Assembly: GCA_028753945.1 (NCBI GenBank)
Contig: JAPNXP010000013.1
Span: 372,001-436,000 of the forward strand
Origin: Hexactinellida sp. DTS-2022
Taxonomy: Eukaryota; Porifera; Hexactinellida
Length of the DNA: 64,000 nucleotides
Direction of reading: 5' to 3'
Shown here: positions 44,771 through 56,720 of the stretch, in pieces
How the letters are laid out: the number at the start of each line of letters is the position of its first letter
Position numbering within the stretch: the stretch's first letter is position 1
Program-made: the position numbers and the translations under genes
Notes under the pieces: model-generated
Seen by the model: the letters and a program-made list of their open reading frames with translations, nothing else
Databases searched by the model: none
Told to the model about the DNA's origin: nothing

Positions 44771-45364
44771 TATATTTATAAATTCATGATTAATACATTT
44801 GAGCTGTCCCTTGCTTTGTTCGAGTTGTACTGATTGATAGAGTATACTTATGTGATCACTTTAATGTTGCTGAGTACATACACTGTTTATTTGTACTACT
44901 TTTATAAGTGATTTATATTACGTATTATAATATGTTCATATTGTTCATGTTGAATATTTATGGCTATGAGAATTGTTAACTATCAAAATACAGAACAACA
45001 TGAAATGAGACACACGTATACCGATTTATGGGTTTATGACTAATTGGGATGTCACATTCTAAAATAGATTATATTGCATGTTTCTTTAAGTTCACTGCAC
45101 ATATTCACATATTAAATCACTGCACATATTCTATTAGTGATTTATTAATAGCATACCAGTGTTCATATAAATTCCTATTTGAACTTAGACAAATATTTTC
45201 CCTATTCTGTTTTCCACCTCGTATAATATAAATAAATAGTTATAAAATATTCACAAATGTCATGAAACACAAAACCATCAAACTGTCTAAGATATCTACA
45301 AATATTTATAAAGGGAGAAGTAACTAAAAACGAGTTTATTAATAAAATATACAAATAATTTTTC
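44771..45364. other. Convergent intergenic region
   Basis: 3' flanks of the CRIM1-like gene (+) and phosphatase A (-). tttatt at 45335-45340 gives AATAAA on the minus strand, about 25-30 nt after the phosphatase stop, a likely polyadenylation signal. Nothing else recognised. Confidence 0.5.
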
Positions 45365-48300
45365 TTATACAAAGTTAGCGTAGGCTTTCTCTTCATACGA
45401 TTGTATGTAGTTGGTGATAAGCTTGAAACATAGAATGTAGAGATCCAAACTTGGCACCATGCACGGCCTAGAGTTACGTAGATTCCTTACAATCTGGAAA
45501 ATATCGACTTTCCTTTCAAGGTCTAGCTGTTGTATTGCGTTAACACTTGCAATGAATGTACCCGTTCGAGTGCTTCCATTGTCGCAATGCACTAAGATGG
45601 GATACGATTCTTTAGACTTTACTCCTCGCTCTATTTGCGTGAATTGATGGTAGAGAGCCAATACGTCAGAAACCTCTGGTAACTGATTTTGTTTCCACTT
45701 CTTGAATTGGATCTGCTGGATTGTTTGGTTGATCCCGCCCTATAAGACAGTTACGTGAAGTAATTACAATAAACTCACGTTATAACGAAGTGCTTTGGGA
45801 CCTGTAAATTCCATCGTTATATCTGGATATTCGTTAAAGCGGATAATACTTAATGCATTTAGTTCTCTGGGGGGAAATCAATTTCGTTATAAGCGATTTT
45901 TCCGTTACAGTGGGAGTTCACTGTACTTATATGAAGTGGACTGTATGGCAAATTATCAAAAAACACTGCAAAAAATAGATTTTCTTAGACCAATAATCAT
46001 AGTCTTTTATGATAGAAGATGAAATATAATATTAAGTCAATTCCCGCTTAAAGCTAAGAACCGGTGGCTCTATTAAGCAGTATACTGTGATGTTAGGATT
46101 TTCGAATAACAAGAGCTCAGCAACAAATTAGTGACAGCTGTCATTCATATAGACCCACTATAAATACTGTAAGCGAATTATATTGAATAGCTTGTCATTA
46201 CATACGTAATCTTATATTGTAAATTCTTCTTATTAGATCATCGAATATGTTACCATTGACGTTCAAAACACAACAGTATAACAGGTGGGGGAACCTCGTT
46301 AAGTTAATACGAACACCAACGGACGGTAAAATTTTGTTCGCTTTATCCGGAGTTCGTATTAACCGGAGTAATACCCATTCAATAGCCATTGTAGGGACTG
46401 ATTTTGTGGATCTGTTTGTTCGTCTTATCCGGAAATTCGTATTAAATGTGTTCGTACTAACGAGGTTCTACTGTATTACGTATATATATATTGCATAATA
46501 CTGGTACATACTATAAGTCCTTACCTGTTGTGTAGACACCACCAGCTTACGTCTGATAAGATCATCAAAATGTTCTTCCTTCTCGCATCGGATCACTAGG
46601 TAGTGAACCAACATTTCCTTCCCTTCTTCTGGCCAATATTTCGCACACATTTCATGTCCACCTTCAACCAAATCGGATAACATTACCACTACCTGAATCC
46701 TATACTTGGTAATCATCTTCCAGAAATCATACACAGTGAATTCAAGCGGTCCTTGAGCAGCGATAAACCCTTTATGTTTCTGGTAGCTGTGCACGAAACT
46801 AGCATTGATATAATCCTTTTCCCCATCCTGGTCAGGAATAATGCTTACACGGTGTGAATCGAATGGTACAAAGTTGGGATATCTGTTTTTCATAACGTTA
46901 GCAACATCTGAGGACTCAGAAATGTCCCGTGGGTCTACGATTCGGCTTGTCTTCATTATGAGTTCGTACTTGTCTTCAAAAGGTGTTGTCATTGTACTGA
47001 GATCGCGAATTAGTGCGTTTTCATAATATAACTGGAAGTCATGATCGGCAATGAAAGTGTCTTTACAGCTGATAATATCCTGTATTGCGTCGTGTATGAA
47101 CATGTACTGATCTTTGGTTTGCACCATGAGACACCTACTCTCACGGAGTTGAGCTACCATTTTATAGACATTCACTTTTTCGTTTTCTTTCAAATGTTCC
47201 AAGAAATAATCGAGTACGATAAAGGTGCCAGTTCTTCCCACTCCCGCGCTACAGTGGACAAGAATGGGAGATTGTGTCTTTTCTGGATTGTGGAACTCTT
47301 TCGTGTGGTTTATGAATGCCAAAAGTGAGCTCGAAAATATCGGGACACCATGGTCAGGCCAAACAGTGAAATGGAACTGAGTTACAATCCTGGACTCATT
47401 CGGATATTCGGAGTTTTTCAATTCCAAAATTCGGATGTCGTAAGATGTGTACCGATCGATTTTCTTTAGTTTTATATCGAAATCACCGACTGTAGAGATT
47501 TCCTGTTCTTTTTCAGGCCAGTATTGTTCGCATTTCTTCTTCATTGCCTCCATGACTCGAGTCAAAGCTACAATATGCTCGATGTTCTTTTCCCAAATCA
47601 TTCTCCAGAATTCCTTCACAGTGTGAGGCATTGGGCCTTGCGCTGCAATGTAGGTTTGAGTGTGATGGTAACCGTCAATGTAGCATGCGTTTATGTAGTC
47701 AGAGTGATTCTCACCAGTGAAAGAGAGTTTAACTCGTGAGTGCTCGTAGGGTATAATATTCGCGAATCTGTTTTTGGGTTTGTTTATCACATTAGAACCT
47801 GTTGTAACATCATGAATGAAATCCTTTCGCAGGCTTGAAAACTGTTTGTCGAATTCCGCATTATTTGCGAGATGATACTCGAGTACCCTTTGTGGAAAGA
47901 TATCTATTGATACGTTATACCTTTCGAATGTGAAGTCTTCATAGAGCGGTTCTGCTGCTTCTGTATTGAACATGACTGTTTCTTGAATTTCCATTGATTT
48001 CCTAAATGTAGTATTGACAGGTCTAGAACGTTGTTCTTCTGTTGCTTCTACTAATATTCCATCCCCAAAGCCACTCGCAACATTTAATCCAACGTTTTCT
48101 GTAATGAGATGATTCAGGCTGTCTGTGGCCTTAACGGATCTATGATATTGCTGGTCAATCTCTCCTTCTGAAAACTTGTACTTCATATCGCGCCTTTTTT
48201 TCAAGAAAATAAGGAGTAGAATGATCATAAGTACGATTATTGTTACCAATAAGCCCCCTATTATTCCTCCAGCAATTGGTCCTATCAAACCTAAGAGTCC

Positions 48301-51300
48301 GCCAGTAGAAGGTGGTTCGGGAATTGTTACTACATTCGTTCTCGCAGTGTTAATTCCAGATACGCTTGTTCCAAATGTATTTTTTAACTCTATGTAATAT
48401 TCATACTCCGTATCCGCCATTAGCCCACTGACTACGAAATAGGTATTTGTCGTCACGCTTGTCATCTCATATATTCCAGTACCAAGTATACGGTAAAAAA
48501 CGACGTAACGCTCTGGTAGAACATCATTGTATAAGCTACTCATCCAAACGAATGTAATGGAATATGTGCTCACATTTTCCCCGCTTATATTAGAAGCAGG
48601 TATTACTGGAATAACAGGCGGATTAATAATGACTGTGTAATCAATTGACCTCGTGGTAACAGAGTATGGTACAATAGTACTAACACAGTAGTATATACCT
48701 CCTTGGTCCATATTGATGTTCAGAATAGATAGGCTACTAATGACTCGATCTGTTCCTTGTCTATTTGATTCAATTGCCACACCCATTGAGGATTGTATTT
48801 TTGTATCGTTATGGTACCAGTCGATTTGAAGGTTTTCAATGAAGATATCTAGGGTCTGAAATTCACAGTTTAAGTTCAAAGTAAAAGTTTCATACAAATC
48901 AACGTTTTCTGTCCCGACAACCGGCTTTTCAGTTGGATTTGGTGGTCTTTTAACTTGGACTAATGTTGTATTTGACATCCCAATTTGTGAATTCAATACA
49001 GCTAACACTTGTCCCACACAATGATAATTTCCAGATCGTTGAAATTCAATGTTGGTTATTTTTAATGTGCTTCTGGCGATGCTTATGGTCAGAATAATGT
49101 TTGTTATCAGGACGGTGCCCCCTGTAGATAGCAATATTGTATCATTGTGATACCACTGTGTAGATAGCATTGGTTGAAAGCGGGCTAACGTTGTAAATTC
49201 GCAGGTAATTTCCAACAATTGAGTGACGTAAGGTGATAAGGAATTTACTGAGTTCGGAACTATTTCAGGCTCTGGAGGTTGATTGAAACTGAAAGGTAGA
49301 ATGGCAGACATGGCCTCTTGGCTCCCTCCAACAGTAGCCCTGCATTGATAATCTCCTGCCTGGTTAATTTGAGATATATAAACCGTCATACTGCTAATGG
49401 ATACAGTGCCATTATAAGCTGTACTTATATTAGCTGTACTACTCGCGACTACTTGCGTATTGTTCAGATACCATTGTATGGCAATCTGTGAGGTGACATT
49501 TGGAAAGGTACTGAATTGACATACCAGTATAAATGAATCATTGAGATAAATGGGTGACGCTGTTACTCTTTGAATAGAGTTAAACTGAGGAGAAGGCGGA
49601 ACAATTATGATAATTATTGTATCGGTGGACAGACCAATAACATTCGAAGCTGTACATGTATACATTCCTGTGTCTGCTTCCAACAATTGACCAGTGTTTA
49701 GATCAGCAGTTGGTGAGCTAACAGATCCTGTCCAGAAGTATATAGGAAGTGGATGGGATGCATTTGCGGTAAAACAGCTCAGTGTAGGAGTGTCTGTACC
49801 TATAACAACTTGTATGGATGCTTGGTTTGGAGAGATATCTGCAGTGGGAGCTACTGGTGTTTGTGAGAATATTCCAACTATGATGGTTGGGTTTGTTACA
49901 CACGAGTAAAACCCTTGTTGCGTACCCTCAATAGTCCCATTGAGTACCAGATTGCTTCTCCCATCCCGTGGTGATACCACGTGCGGAAGGAGGGACGAGT
50001 CAGTGGTTACAAATACTGGAGACTGTCCTGTGGAACGGTTTGGGTTAGAATCCACATACCAATTGGCAGCATTACTCGGACTCTGTGTGACACATAGCAG
50101 GGCATAAGGGATGTTAGCACTGCCAATAAGATTTGTACCATTTACTATTGGGACAGTGGAACTCCCATCGGGTAGTATCTGTATTGGATCAGAACCATTT
50201 GTGTTTATGTTAATTCTGAATGACACCATATCCCCGTACCTGTCCTCGCATACATATGTTCTATCTTTATCCAGTGTAGCTACGGTTGCAGAGGAGTTAA
50301 TAAATAGTCTTCTCGAACTGTTCGTAGATATCTCATTTTGTATCAGGGTGATGTCAGTACCGATGTTTAGGAATCTAGCACCGAATATTAACGGACAAGT
50401 TAGAGTTATATCTAGAGGTGCTCCCAGGCTGAATGAGTAATCATAGTAGTTCGGAATGCATCCGATTCCCTGTGTAATATTATCAGGATCTGATTGTAAC
50501 AAAAATGATTTGTTTGAGAATACAACGTATTGTGAGATCGGAGCACATCTTATATACTGGCAATCAGCATTGGGGTCGAATAGGACTTGATAGATTGTTA
50601 TGTTGGTAGTCGCTGTGACAGTCGGATATAAGGGAACAGGAATAAATTTCCAATAGCCAGGTGATAACAAAGAAGTAATCAAACATTCAACTGTATATGA
50701 CTGGGTAAAATCGATATTGAATATTCCTCTTTGATAAACCAATTCGTAAATAGTATTATCAGGACCATACAGTCTAATACCATTAACAATAAATTCACTT
50801 TGAACCCTCCCTGCATAATATATACCGAATGAAGACACGTTCATAACGCCGAAAGTTTGATTGAAACTACAAGTGAAGTTATTCCCCTCATTATGCACAC
50901 TCACAGCATTATTCGTGTAGAACACACTCTCTCCCGTGGTGTTGTCACGTGTGTGGTAGAAACCCGTGCTGGCAGGAGTGCCTGGAGGAATAACAGTGCC
51001 ATCGGGCTGATACCAGGTGATGACTTGATCCGGACTGTCAGGAAAACAGTAAAACTCAGATACTACATCGAATATATCTGAGTGATTCCCCCCTCTGAAG
51101 ATTGAACCTGTTCTGAATGGTACAACAGTTACACCTTTAAAGAAGTACAATCTAATTAGTACTGTGGTAAATGAGGTAGTAGGACCCACTATCTTACCAA
51201 ATCTGTTTGATGCGTAGATGTATACGGTATAATTACTATTGTGGAGAAGTCCCGTCAGTGTAAACGTGGTGGATCCATCAGGGATTGGTTGGTAGGTTGT

Positions 51301-54279
51301 AAGGCTAGAACCTGTAAGGTAGACCACACTATAATTTTCCTTCAATGAAGGTATCCTGTCGGTTCCATTCCACGAAACAAATGCAGTAGAGATTGTTATT
51401 GATCTGACAACAAGTGGGATTGCATCAGGGAGATAGCTAGGATTAACGATAACATTAATTGCTGGGAAGTTTACAGGGAGACTAGCACCTACAGTGGCTA
51501 CACACTCGTATTGGCCAGCATCAGATACTGTTGCACCGGTAATGGTAAGTGTACTCGTTGCTATGTTCTCGGAGACACTCGTTGTGTTTGTAGACACTGT
51601 GTTAAGTGTCACATTGTGGTACCATAGAATTGAGATAGGAGAAGTCACGTTTGGGAAAGTGGAGAATGCACATGATAACTGAAACGTGTCTGTGACGAAT
51701 ATATCTCCCTCTGTGAGCAGCTGTGTGCTGTTAACTGATTGCGGAGCTGGTGGTATGACAGTAATGGAGATGGTATCAGTAGAACTATAGACTACGTTGG
51801 AAGATACACAGGTGTAGTCCCCTGTATCAGCTTCCAACAGCAGACTGGTGTCTAGAAATTCACTACTGGTACCTGCCCAGTACGAGAGGGTGTAGGGATG
51901 TGGTGAGTTGCTGAACCCGCACATAAACACGTCGGTACTACTCCCAATGGTTATCACTATACTGGTCGTATCCGGAGTAATAATAGCGATGGGACTAACT
52001 GTAAGTTGTGAGAATATACTGTATGATAAAATTCTATTCATGGAATCTCTACAGTAGAAATAACCTTGTCTGTCGGATGGTAATGTGCTGACAATCAAGT
52101 CACTTCTACCCACACGAGGATTGGAGACATAGGGTTGTTCCATTGTATCATTCGAAACGAGTGTAAATGTGGCTTCCATAGAACGGTTGGGGTTGTTACT
52201 TGAGTACCACTCCACTGCTAGCAGATTGTTATCAGACAGACAGTAGAGAGTAGTCTGATTCGTGATGTAACTAGTACCGTTAATAGTGGAATTAATAGTG
52301 GTAGAACTATTGAATACTTGCAATGGAGTGCTAGCATCAACTCTAGCTCTGAAGGAAGAGCTAGCACCGTACCTGTCTTGACAGACATAAATTCTATCAT
52401 GCGCTATCATGGCTAATGTCTGTGTAGGATCAACTAGCAATCTTCTTGGATTATTTCCACCTGCATTCAATATGTAGTCGTATTGGATGAACTCAGTGGG
52501 GGATATATCAAGGAATTTCGAACCATACAACAAGGGACAGACTACTGCTATATCAACTTCTCCACCAATTGTGAATATATAAGCTGTGCTACCATCTTCA
52601 ATACAACTGGAGCCAGTGAGAAGTGGACCACCTCCATAATCAAGTGCAACATTTGTTTTTACCACGAATGGTCTGTTGGAAATAGTGAAAAAGTCTCCAA
52701 TAAATCTTGAGTATCCTAATTGACAAATGGCGTTGGTATTATTGAACTGAATATCTGTAAGCACATGTAAAGCGGGATCTGGATTTGTTGGAGAAATTAA
52801 TTCAGGTTCAAACCCCCAGGTAAAACCCCCATTTGCAGTGTTAATCAGCACCGATTCTATATCATAGAACTGAGTGAAATCAAAGTCAAATACCCCTCTC
52901 TGTAACGCGAATGCTCTTACAATAGGAGGATCATTCTTACTGAACAATCGTATTCCAACGATACCCCGATTTGTGACAACGTCTAATATAAAATATATCC
53001 CAAAGTAATGATCATGTATGAACCCACTTGTGTTAATACGACACGTAAAGTTCCAACCATCGTTATCAGCTGTCAGACCAGTATTCACAGTCAATGTACT
53101 TTCCCCACTTGTACCATCTATTGTGTGGTAGAATGAGTTGGCCGTAAAGCCTTCTGGAATAATGTCTCCGTTAGGAGCATACCACGTTATTGTATCTGTA
53201 ACACAATCAGGCACACAGTAGAATTGTCTAATAGGAAAAGCTACTCCGCTTCCACCTCTGAATATGGATCCATTAGCGAAATAAGTTTTTAAAAATCCTT
53301 TGCTCCAGTCCAAAAAGTACAAAGCCCTTTCTAGCATGGTTGTGAAGTCTCGCGAAACCCCATTTGTGGATCCAAAACGGTTTACAGTGGTAACAAAAAC
53401 AGAATAATTAGTGGCACTCATCAGCTGGGTTATAGTGTAAGAATTCCCAGTTAGCAGAGATGAGTTTACATAACTGCTACACGCTGGCAGCCGGCAGTAA
53501 GATACGACATACGTCTCAGGAGTTAGTCTAACTCTGTTAGTAGCATTCCAGCTAATCTGAGCAGACAGATATCCTATCCTATCGAACTCTACTGACACAG
53601 CATCAGGCAGATATGCAGGCTCAACTTCAATGCTGAACAGAGATGACGTGTTAGCTCCACTGTTCCCTACAGTAGCACTGCAGTAGAACTGTCCAGAGTT
53701 AGCAGGGACTGCACTGGACACACTCAGCACACTAATGTACGACCAGGGATCTCCTGTGGACATTTGTGTTATTTGGAAACCATTAATACCGTTAGTGAGG
53801 CGGGCTGAGTTGTGGTACCATGAAATGTTCGGAGTTAATGCTAAGTTGGTAGCAATACTGAATGTACAGAATAACTGGAAGGAGTCTTGTTCGAAGAAGA
53901 ACTCAGGAATACTCGTGTTGTATGCTACTAGCATGGGAGGAGGAGCTACTATCAGAATACTGATTGTGACATTACTGGCTCCAACCACATTCGTACCGTG
54001 ACAGGTGTAGTCACCGGAATCGCTTACTTGGAAGTTAGTCGTGTCGAGGATGTTTGTAGAGGAGGAACGTGGTCCTGTCCAGTAGAAGTTAGGGGGCGGG
54101 TGGGGGCTATTAGTCGCATTGCAAGTAATATTAATAGGATTTATGAAGCTGATGTTCTGTGATGAATCAGAGGGTGTGGTAGTAACATTTGGTGCCACTT
54201 GAGATTGTGCGTTTAATGACGATAAAAAGAAGACTAGCATTAGCCATTGGAAAAAGTATCGTAGTTTTATCGAATGCAT
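45365..54279 (-). CDS. Receptor-type tyrosine phosphatase A, Ig/FN3 ectodomain, tandem PTP domains, 2709 aa
   Basis: Exon 1 (54279-46525) and exon 2 (45739-45365) join in phase 0 (VVSTQQ|GGINQT). A signal peptide (MHSIKLRYFFQWLMLVFFLSS) leads the ectodomain. The ectodomain carries two tandem copies of an approximately 720-residue unit of two Ig domains, one FN3 domain and a region marked SIFRGG (near residues 337 and 1058). Four more Ig domains and one FN3 follow. The membrane span is at about 1993-2024 (IIVLMIILLLIFLKKRRD). D1 (about 2105-2395) has KNRFANIIPYEHSRV, CEQYWPE, VWPDHGVP and HCSAGVGRTG, so it should be active. D2 (about 2430-2700) has KNRYPNFVPFDSHRV and HCDNGSTRTG, but the WPD loop reads WKQ, so it is probably inactive. 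The single uninterrupted 7.75-kb exon is unusual for an animal RPTP. A probable AATAAA lies just downstream. Confidence 0.93.
45770..45928. mobile_element. Tigger-like MITE in phosphatase A intron
   Basis: aactcacgttataacgaagt at the left and cgttacagtgggagttcactg at the right form imperfect terminal repeats. Interior words are ggatattcgttaaagcgg and ttcgttataagcga. It lies in the intron 45740-46524. Confidence 0.6.
46282..46473. mobile_element. Tigger/pogo-like MITE in phosphatase A intron
   Basis: Left ggaacctcgttaagttaata and right tactaacgaggttctactg followed by TA. The interior has ttcgctttatccggagttcg twice in related form, suggesting an internal duplication; the copy is longer than the others. 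Confidence 0.75.
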
Positions 54280-54562
54280 TGCGTTTCTTTGTCTGTGATC
54301 TCGAAAACTACAATGTTAAAATGTTTAAAACCAAATTATTAATTAAGAATACCATACAAACAGTATGTATATTAATACCCATGGGAGAAATTGGGGCCCA
54401 ATAATAATCTGTGTGATTAATTTGGATTTTAGTACACTTTTTATGCTTAACTTCAATGTTCCTATCCCGTAACAAATAGTCTCAACCGTGACCTTCGTTA
54501 AATAAGGCCTTACCACTACTCCGAACCATGGATTACTTAAAGGCCATTGGTAAATAGGTGAC

Positions 54563-54701
54563 TTATCTTTATCTCAATGGCTAGTAATGACAAACCTGAG
54601 AAATGCATTATAATTATATAGGAAGTTAACAACATGATATCAAGGCATATACTATAACACCCTTTAGAATTGTGATAGATCACCATTTGATCACGTAACC
54701 G
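54563..54701. repeat. Direct repeat, copy 1 of 2
   Basis: Shares tatctttatct-aat-gctagta, gacctgagaaatgcattataa, ataggaagtta and gatatcaaggca-caccctttagaattgtga with 55083-55213. The two copies flank the palindrome at 54958-55075. Confidence 0.8.
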
Positions 54702-54957
54702 CTATTTTTCGTGGGAATTATCGTGTTTTATAGCTGCCTTTAACATAGTTAAACGCGTTAGAAATGTTCGAAATCAGGATGTCCATAACTAGTTGAATGA
54801 AATATATCGAAATTATAAATTGAATGTTGACACGTTCCTCGGTTGACAGGAAGATTTATATTTCGTAAAATGAGCCATAACTCAATGACTATCGATATTA
54901 TGTAACTATGCTAGCACTGATCTATCCGCAATAGGTAACTTCCTATTCATTGATAAT

Positions 54958-55075
54958 ACATTTTCTAGGCCTAACTTCAATAATCTTTGAGATAATGAGA
55001 TTATTAGTACTAATTCTTTATATGGTAATACACTCATTATCTCAAAGATTATTGAAGTTAGGCCTAGAAAAATGT
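54958..55075. repeat. Near-perfect palindrome with 'ctaggcctaacttcaataat' arms
   Basis: The arms are about 42 bp and match except for one gap (acattttctaggcct versus aggcctagaaaaatgt), around a spacer of about 30 bp. It has a MITE-like shape without a recognised family. Confidence 0.85.
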
Positions 55076-55082
55076 AGCTTGC

Positions 55083-55213
55083 ATATCTTTATCTTAATAG
55101 CTAGTATTGACAGACCTGAGAAATGCATTATAATTGTATAGGAAGTTAGTAACATGATATCAAGGCAAACATAACACCCTTTAGAATTGTGATATATCAC
55201 CATTTGAAACCGC
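55083..55213. repeat. Direct repeat, copy 2 of 2
   Basis: Counterpart of 54563-54701 in the same orientation with about 90% similarity by eye, beginning 8 bp after the palindrome. Confidence 0.8.
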
Positions 55214-55445
55214 ATCTAGAATTGAGATAGAGACTAAGTTCCAAATGTTATAATATATTTCGTATTTACAAATGTCTAATATGAATATTTGTTGCTGTTG
55301 TTTACACAAATAGGTAAACAAAATAATGAAAATTCAAAATGAACCTAGAAGGTTGCTTTCAACGGGTATTATAGGTAAACAAGTATGCTAAACACGAATT
55401 TCGCATTTACAAATTTCTAATATTGATATTTGTTGTTAAATAGTC

Positions 55446-55468
55446 GAATAGTCGCTTTGCGACTATTC
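55446..55468. repeat. Perfect short hairpin gaatagtcgc-ttt-gcgactattc
   Basis: A 10-bp perfect stem with a 3-nt loop. The core gtcgc-nnn-gcgac recurs at 56355-56367 and, as ggccgc-gaa-gcggcc, at 56300-56314. Confidence 0.8.
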
Positions 55469-55706
55469 GGCGCTTCATGCCTCAATTGACGACAGCTGCG
55501 CGGCCTTACAACGCCTTGAAACAAATCATTTAGAATTATACATATTTATGGTGTATTAATTAAATATATTCCTCATTAAGTCCCCTAGATAAAAGGCTAC
55601 ACAATGTAATTTGTTTGGGAAATTCATATCCTCCCATTAGTAGCTCAATAATTTTCAGTTGCACGATAAGGATATCTCGAATCCAAATAATACTAAAAGA
55701 AAAACA

Positions 55707-56720
55707 TCTATATATTAAAAGCGAAATTGTTGTTTGTATACAGGGATAATTTTGTACTGCGACAACGATCTATTGGTTTTTGAAACAAAATAACGGGATT
55801 ATGACGTCACAGTTGCGAAAAATAGATATTTTGTACTAGCTTCCCAATTTTGCTCCGATTTGAAGAAAATTCAAAGCATTAGACGACACTAAATTTCTAC
55901 ACCTGATAGCAGTTCACGAATTCCCATTTTCCTTCTGATTGTGACACAGTTAATTAATTAGTCCCTACACTAATCAACCATAAATAGTGTATCGTACCAA
56001 CACAGGTATAGCAAAGTGCAAGTGTAATAATCCAGTTTTAGCCAATTAAATTCGAGGGTTTGTTAGTATGGATTAGCAGATTTCATCAATTAGTATAAAT
56101 AGATTGTGCATAATAGAAATATTTTCTGAGGCTCCAATTTGATTGATTAAAATATATTCATTTAACCAATCAATCATTTGTCTATTCTATTGCCTGTTTT
56201 TCTTTTAGTATTATTTTGATTCGAGCTTTCTTATCGTGTAACTGAAATTTATTGTGCTATTAAAACTCATTATTAATGTGATGCTTTTGGGGAGGCAAAG
56301 GCCGCGAAGCGGCCGTTAATTGTATCGCGTAGTGCCTAACACGAACGAACAAAAGTCGCGAAGCGACCGAGACCGAAGAGCTCGTGCAATAGAATAGACA
56401 AATGATTGATTGGTTAGATGAATTATTTCAATCAATCAGATTGCAGCCTCAGAAAATCTTTCTATTATACACAGTCTATTTATACTAATTGATGAAATCT
56501 GCTAATCCATACTAACAAACCCTCGAATTTAATTGGCTAACATATTTTGTCACCTTCAAATGTAAATATTACTCTTCAAAAACCAATAGATCGTTATCGC
56601 AGTACAAAATTACCCCTGTATACAAATTTTCAGCTTCTTGGGACTCGTAGTCTTTCCATTTAATTATGGACAAACAAACACACACCCAAACAAACAACAA
56701 TTGCTCTTCTAATATATAGA
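55707..56720. mobile_element. About 1-kb inverted-repeat element with Helentron-like ends
   Basis: Left end tctatatattaaaagcgaa followed by attgttgtttgt. Right end aacaacaattgctcttctaatatataga, its approximate complement. Long inverted segments pair 55737-55778 with 56583-56625 (acaggg-taattttgtactgcg, acgatctattgg) and 56040-56190 with 56385-56541 (ccaattaaattcgagggttt, atggattagcagatttcatc, tctattctattgc). TCTATATA-rich ends with TTGTTTGT runs are typical of Helitron-type ends in animals. Two ends in opposite orientation suggest either two insertions or a fold-back element. There is no coding capacity; the centre carries GC-rich short hairpins. Confidence 0.6.
56300..56367. repeat. Pair of GC-rich hairpins in the centre of the inverted-repeat element
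   Basis: ggccgcgaagcggcc (56300-56314) and gtcgcgaagcgac (56355-56367), each a perfect stem with a 3-nt loop (gaa). They share the core cgcgaagcg and stand out as GC-rich in an AT-rich region. Confidence 0.8.

Larger units (their letters stand above)
54280..55706. other. Intergenic between the two phosphatase genes, left part
   Basis: AT-rich and gene-free. It contains a direct repeat pair, a palindrome and a short hairpin, listed separately. The upstream region of phosphatase A should hold its promoter; no clear TATA box was found. Confidence 0.5.

Noticed and set aside
45795-46022. Open frame of 75 codons in the phosphatase A intron
   Set aside because: Derived from a Tigger-like MITE and intron sequence.
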